A DNA stretch of 55,461 nucleotides from Methanobrevibacter sp. GTDB taxonomy: Archaea > Methanobacteriota > Methanobacteria > Methanobacteriales > Methanobacteriaceae. The DNA is taken from positions 1-55,461 of the forward strand of contig NZ_SUTM01000017.1 in assembly GCF_015062935.1 (NCBI RefSeq). The letters are read 5' to 3'. The position numbers and the translations under genes are program-made. The notes under the pieces were generated by a model. It did not search any database and was not told the DNA's origin. It was given only the letters and a program-made list of their open reading frames with translations. This document shows positions 54,714 to 55,461 of the stretch, in pieces; the stretch's first letter is position 1; every line of letters begins with the position of its first letter.

Positions 54714-54917
54714 ATGGATGACCCTTTAGATGAATTATGTCCTCAAATTACCCTCGAAACAGATGATTTTATTATGGAAATATCTGTTAAGAAGGATTAT
54801 TCTCAAATTAAAGATTTAGATGAAAGAAAAGAAGAATTCATCAATGATTTAAAAGATTTCATTAATGAATTCAGTGAAACTCCTGAATCAAAGGAGTTCA
54901 TGGCTTTTTTTGATTAG
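54714..54917 (+). CDS. Small acidic protein
   Basis: The 67-residue protein is rich in Asp and Glu and largely helical, MDDPLDELCPQITLETDDFI then ERKEEFINDLKDFINEFS, ending in SKEFMAFFD. It starts two bases after the HMG-CoA reductase stop, after GGAAGAGGATAAAA. No family recognised. Its last 40 bp are repeated 87 bp downstream, near the IS boundary. Confidence 0.6.
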   Translation: MDDPLDELCPQITLETDDFIMEISVKKDYSQIKDLDERKEEFINDLKDFINEFSETPESKEFMAFFD

Positions 54918-54922
54918 TAGTA

Positions 54923-54950
54923 GGATTCATACATAAATTTGTATGATTCC
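54923..54950 (+). terminator. Imperfect inverted repeat, likely terminator
   Basis: GGATTCATACA (54923-54933) and TGTATGATTCC (54940-54950) pair over 11 bp with one mismatch around TAAATT. It lies six bases after the last gene of the sucD-hmgA string and is followed by AT-rich sequence. Confidence 0.5.
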
Positions 54951-54963
54951 ATTATATAATTTT

Positions 54964-55013
54964 AAACTCCTGAATCAAAGGATTTTTATGGCTTTTTTTT
55001 TTGATTTGTAAAC
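54964..55013 (+). repeat. Duplicate of the 3' end of the small acidic gene
   Basis: AAACTCCTGAATCAAAGGA at 54964 repeats 54877-54895 exactly. The following ATGGC plus oligo-T plus TTTGATT then matches with small changes (GTTC becomes TTTTT, and the T run is longer). The repeat is direct, offset by 87 bp, and ends at the IS left end near 55018. Confidence 0.75.
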
Positions 55014-55040
55014 TATTTTTATCTAAATGGTGCAAGAATA

Positions 55041-55062
55041 CCTTGACTTCTTCAAGTCGAGG
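55041..55062. repeat. IS left-end hairpin, second copy
   Basis: This 9-bp stem (CCTTGACTT/AAGTCGAGG) with one G-T wobble and a four-base loop is the reverse complement of the hairpin at 501-522, so both copies keep the same terminal structure. Confidence 0.8.
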
Positions 55063-55192
55063 ATGAATTGCACAAAAAGAGCAGTTAGTTATCAAATGCT
55101 CTCGCTTATTCTTTATATATTGTCGGTTGATATATTATATTTTGTGTTCAAAAATTAGTTGAAATATAATAGATATTTTGATGTGTTTTTTC

Positions 55193-55461
55193 ATGTTAGA
55201 TGAGTGTATTATTGTTAATGAAGGTTTGAGGGTTAAGTTGTATCCTGATAAGGTTATGGCGGATAAATTTAATCGGAGTCTGGGTAATGTTAGATTTGTT
55301 TGGAATAATTTATTAACAGAATACCAGGAAACCTTTGAATTATTTAAACAACATGGTTATACAAGGCTAAAATGCAATCAAACTACATTCAATACAATGT
55401 TAACAATGTTGAAAAAGGAATATCCATTTTTATATGACAGTGAATCTAGCACATTGCAGCA
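55193..55461 (+). CDS. tnpB: TnpB-family RNA-guided nuclease (IS200/IS605 OrfB), N-terminal part only
   Basis: Eighty-nine codons are visible from ATG 55193, starting MLDECIIVNEGLRVKLYPDK and including NVRFVWNNLLTEYQ and TTFNTMLTMLKKEYPFLY. It is about 90 per cent identical to the left copy, with nine differences (for example K13R, K23A, T33V). The open frame reaches the window edge without a stop. The nuclease domain cannot be assessed. Confidence 0.88.
   Translation, partial: MLDECIIVNEGLRVKLYPDKVMADKFNRSLGNVRFVWNNLLTEYQETFELFKQHGYTRLKCNQTTFNTMLTMLKKEYPFLYDSESSTLQ

Larger units (their letters stand above)
55018..55461 (+). mobile_element. IS200/IS605-family element, left end, second copy, inverted relative to the first
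   Basis: The sequence from about 55018 matches the reverse complement of 1-545 closely through the left-end hairpin, the roughly 130-bp non-coding segment and the tnpB start. The hairpin is at 55041-55062 (CCTTGACTT-CTTC-AAGTCGAGG) with outer TGCAA/TTGCA arms at 55031-55035 and 55068-55072. No tnpA. The element runs out of the window on the right. Confidence 0.85.

Noticed and set aside
1-55461. The two IS ends as overlapping ends of a circular molecule
   Set aside because: They are in opposite orientation and differ at about one residue in ten, so they cannot be the same sequence joined end to end.

Overview
The window reads as a piece of a host-associated methanogenic archaeon, most likely Methanobrevibacter or a close relative (Methanobacteriales). 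The evidence is very low GC with oligo-T intergenic tracts, archaeal TATA boxes and AGGTGAT-type ribosome binding sites; archaeal lipid genes (glycerol-1-phosphate dehydrogenase, HMG-CoA reductase); coenzyme F420 (cofC) and corrinoid (cbiT) genes; the proteasome-exosome gene string; archaeal RNase P proteins; and two large secreted beta-helix adhesin-like proteins of the kind abundant in gut Methanobrevibacter. Species assignment is inference.

Layout. 1-545: left end of an IS200/IS605-type element whose tnpB runs out of the window. 660-2197: sulfonate/nitrate-type ABC permease and ATPase without a binding protein. 2233-6123 (minus): flavin oxidoreductase, then proS-cofC-thiD. 6265-8662: egsA, UPF0179, rpiA, small membrane protein. 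8712-13698: two divergent surface proteins. 13759-20987: YjbQ protein, a 46-aa membrane peptide, pheT, a membrane protein, an unrecognised gene pair, valS, DUF2115. 21015-23570: O-acetyltransferase, aroA, nth. 23589-23872: broken alpha/beta hydrolase fused to a 47-aa ORF. 23919-31493: sulfur and cysteine island with cysK, cysE, an HTH regulator, tRNA-Cys, cysS, metY, cysteine desulfurase, IscU-like scaffold and superoxide reductase. 31551-38843: radical SAM/B12 protein, membrane protein, RecJ-like nuclease and a run of zinc-ribbon proteins. 38913-44232: rnp3-rnp2-psmA-sdo1-rrp4-rrp41-rrp42. 44229-48304 (minus): HD hydrolase, ubiX, cbiT, membrane protein, mobA. 48484-50146: NrpR-type operators with amtB-glnK. 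50481-51765 (minus): aroD and a signal-peptidase-like protein. 51907-54917: unknown conserved gene, sucD, HMG-CoA reductase, small acidic protein. 55018-55461: a second, inverted copy of the same IS left end and tnpB start.

The strongest regulatory signal is a 14-bp inverted repeat, ATAAC-N4-GTTAT. It occurs twice over the predicted transcription start of cysK, and three times perfectly plus twice with one mismatch in front of metY. Nothing comparable was found by eye elsewhere. It probably marks a sulfur or cysteine operator, and the Cys-rich HTH protein encoded after cysE is the obvious candidate regulator. A second clear signal is a GGAA-N6-TTCC site with an abutting degenerate copy ahead of amtB-glnK, matching the known NrpR nitrogen operator.

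No CRISPR array, prophage, rRNA or recognised defence cluster was seen. Both window ends fall inside copies of the same IS, so the sequence may be a complete assembly contig broken at a repeat.
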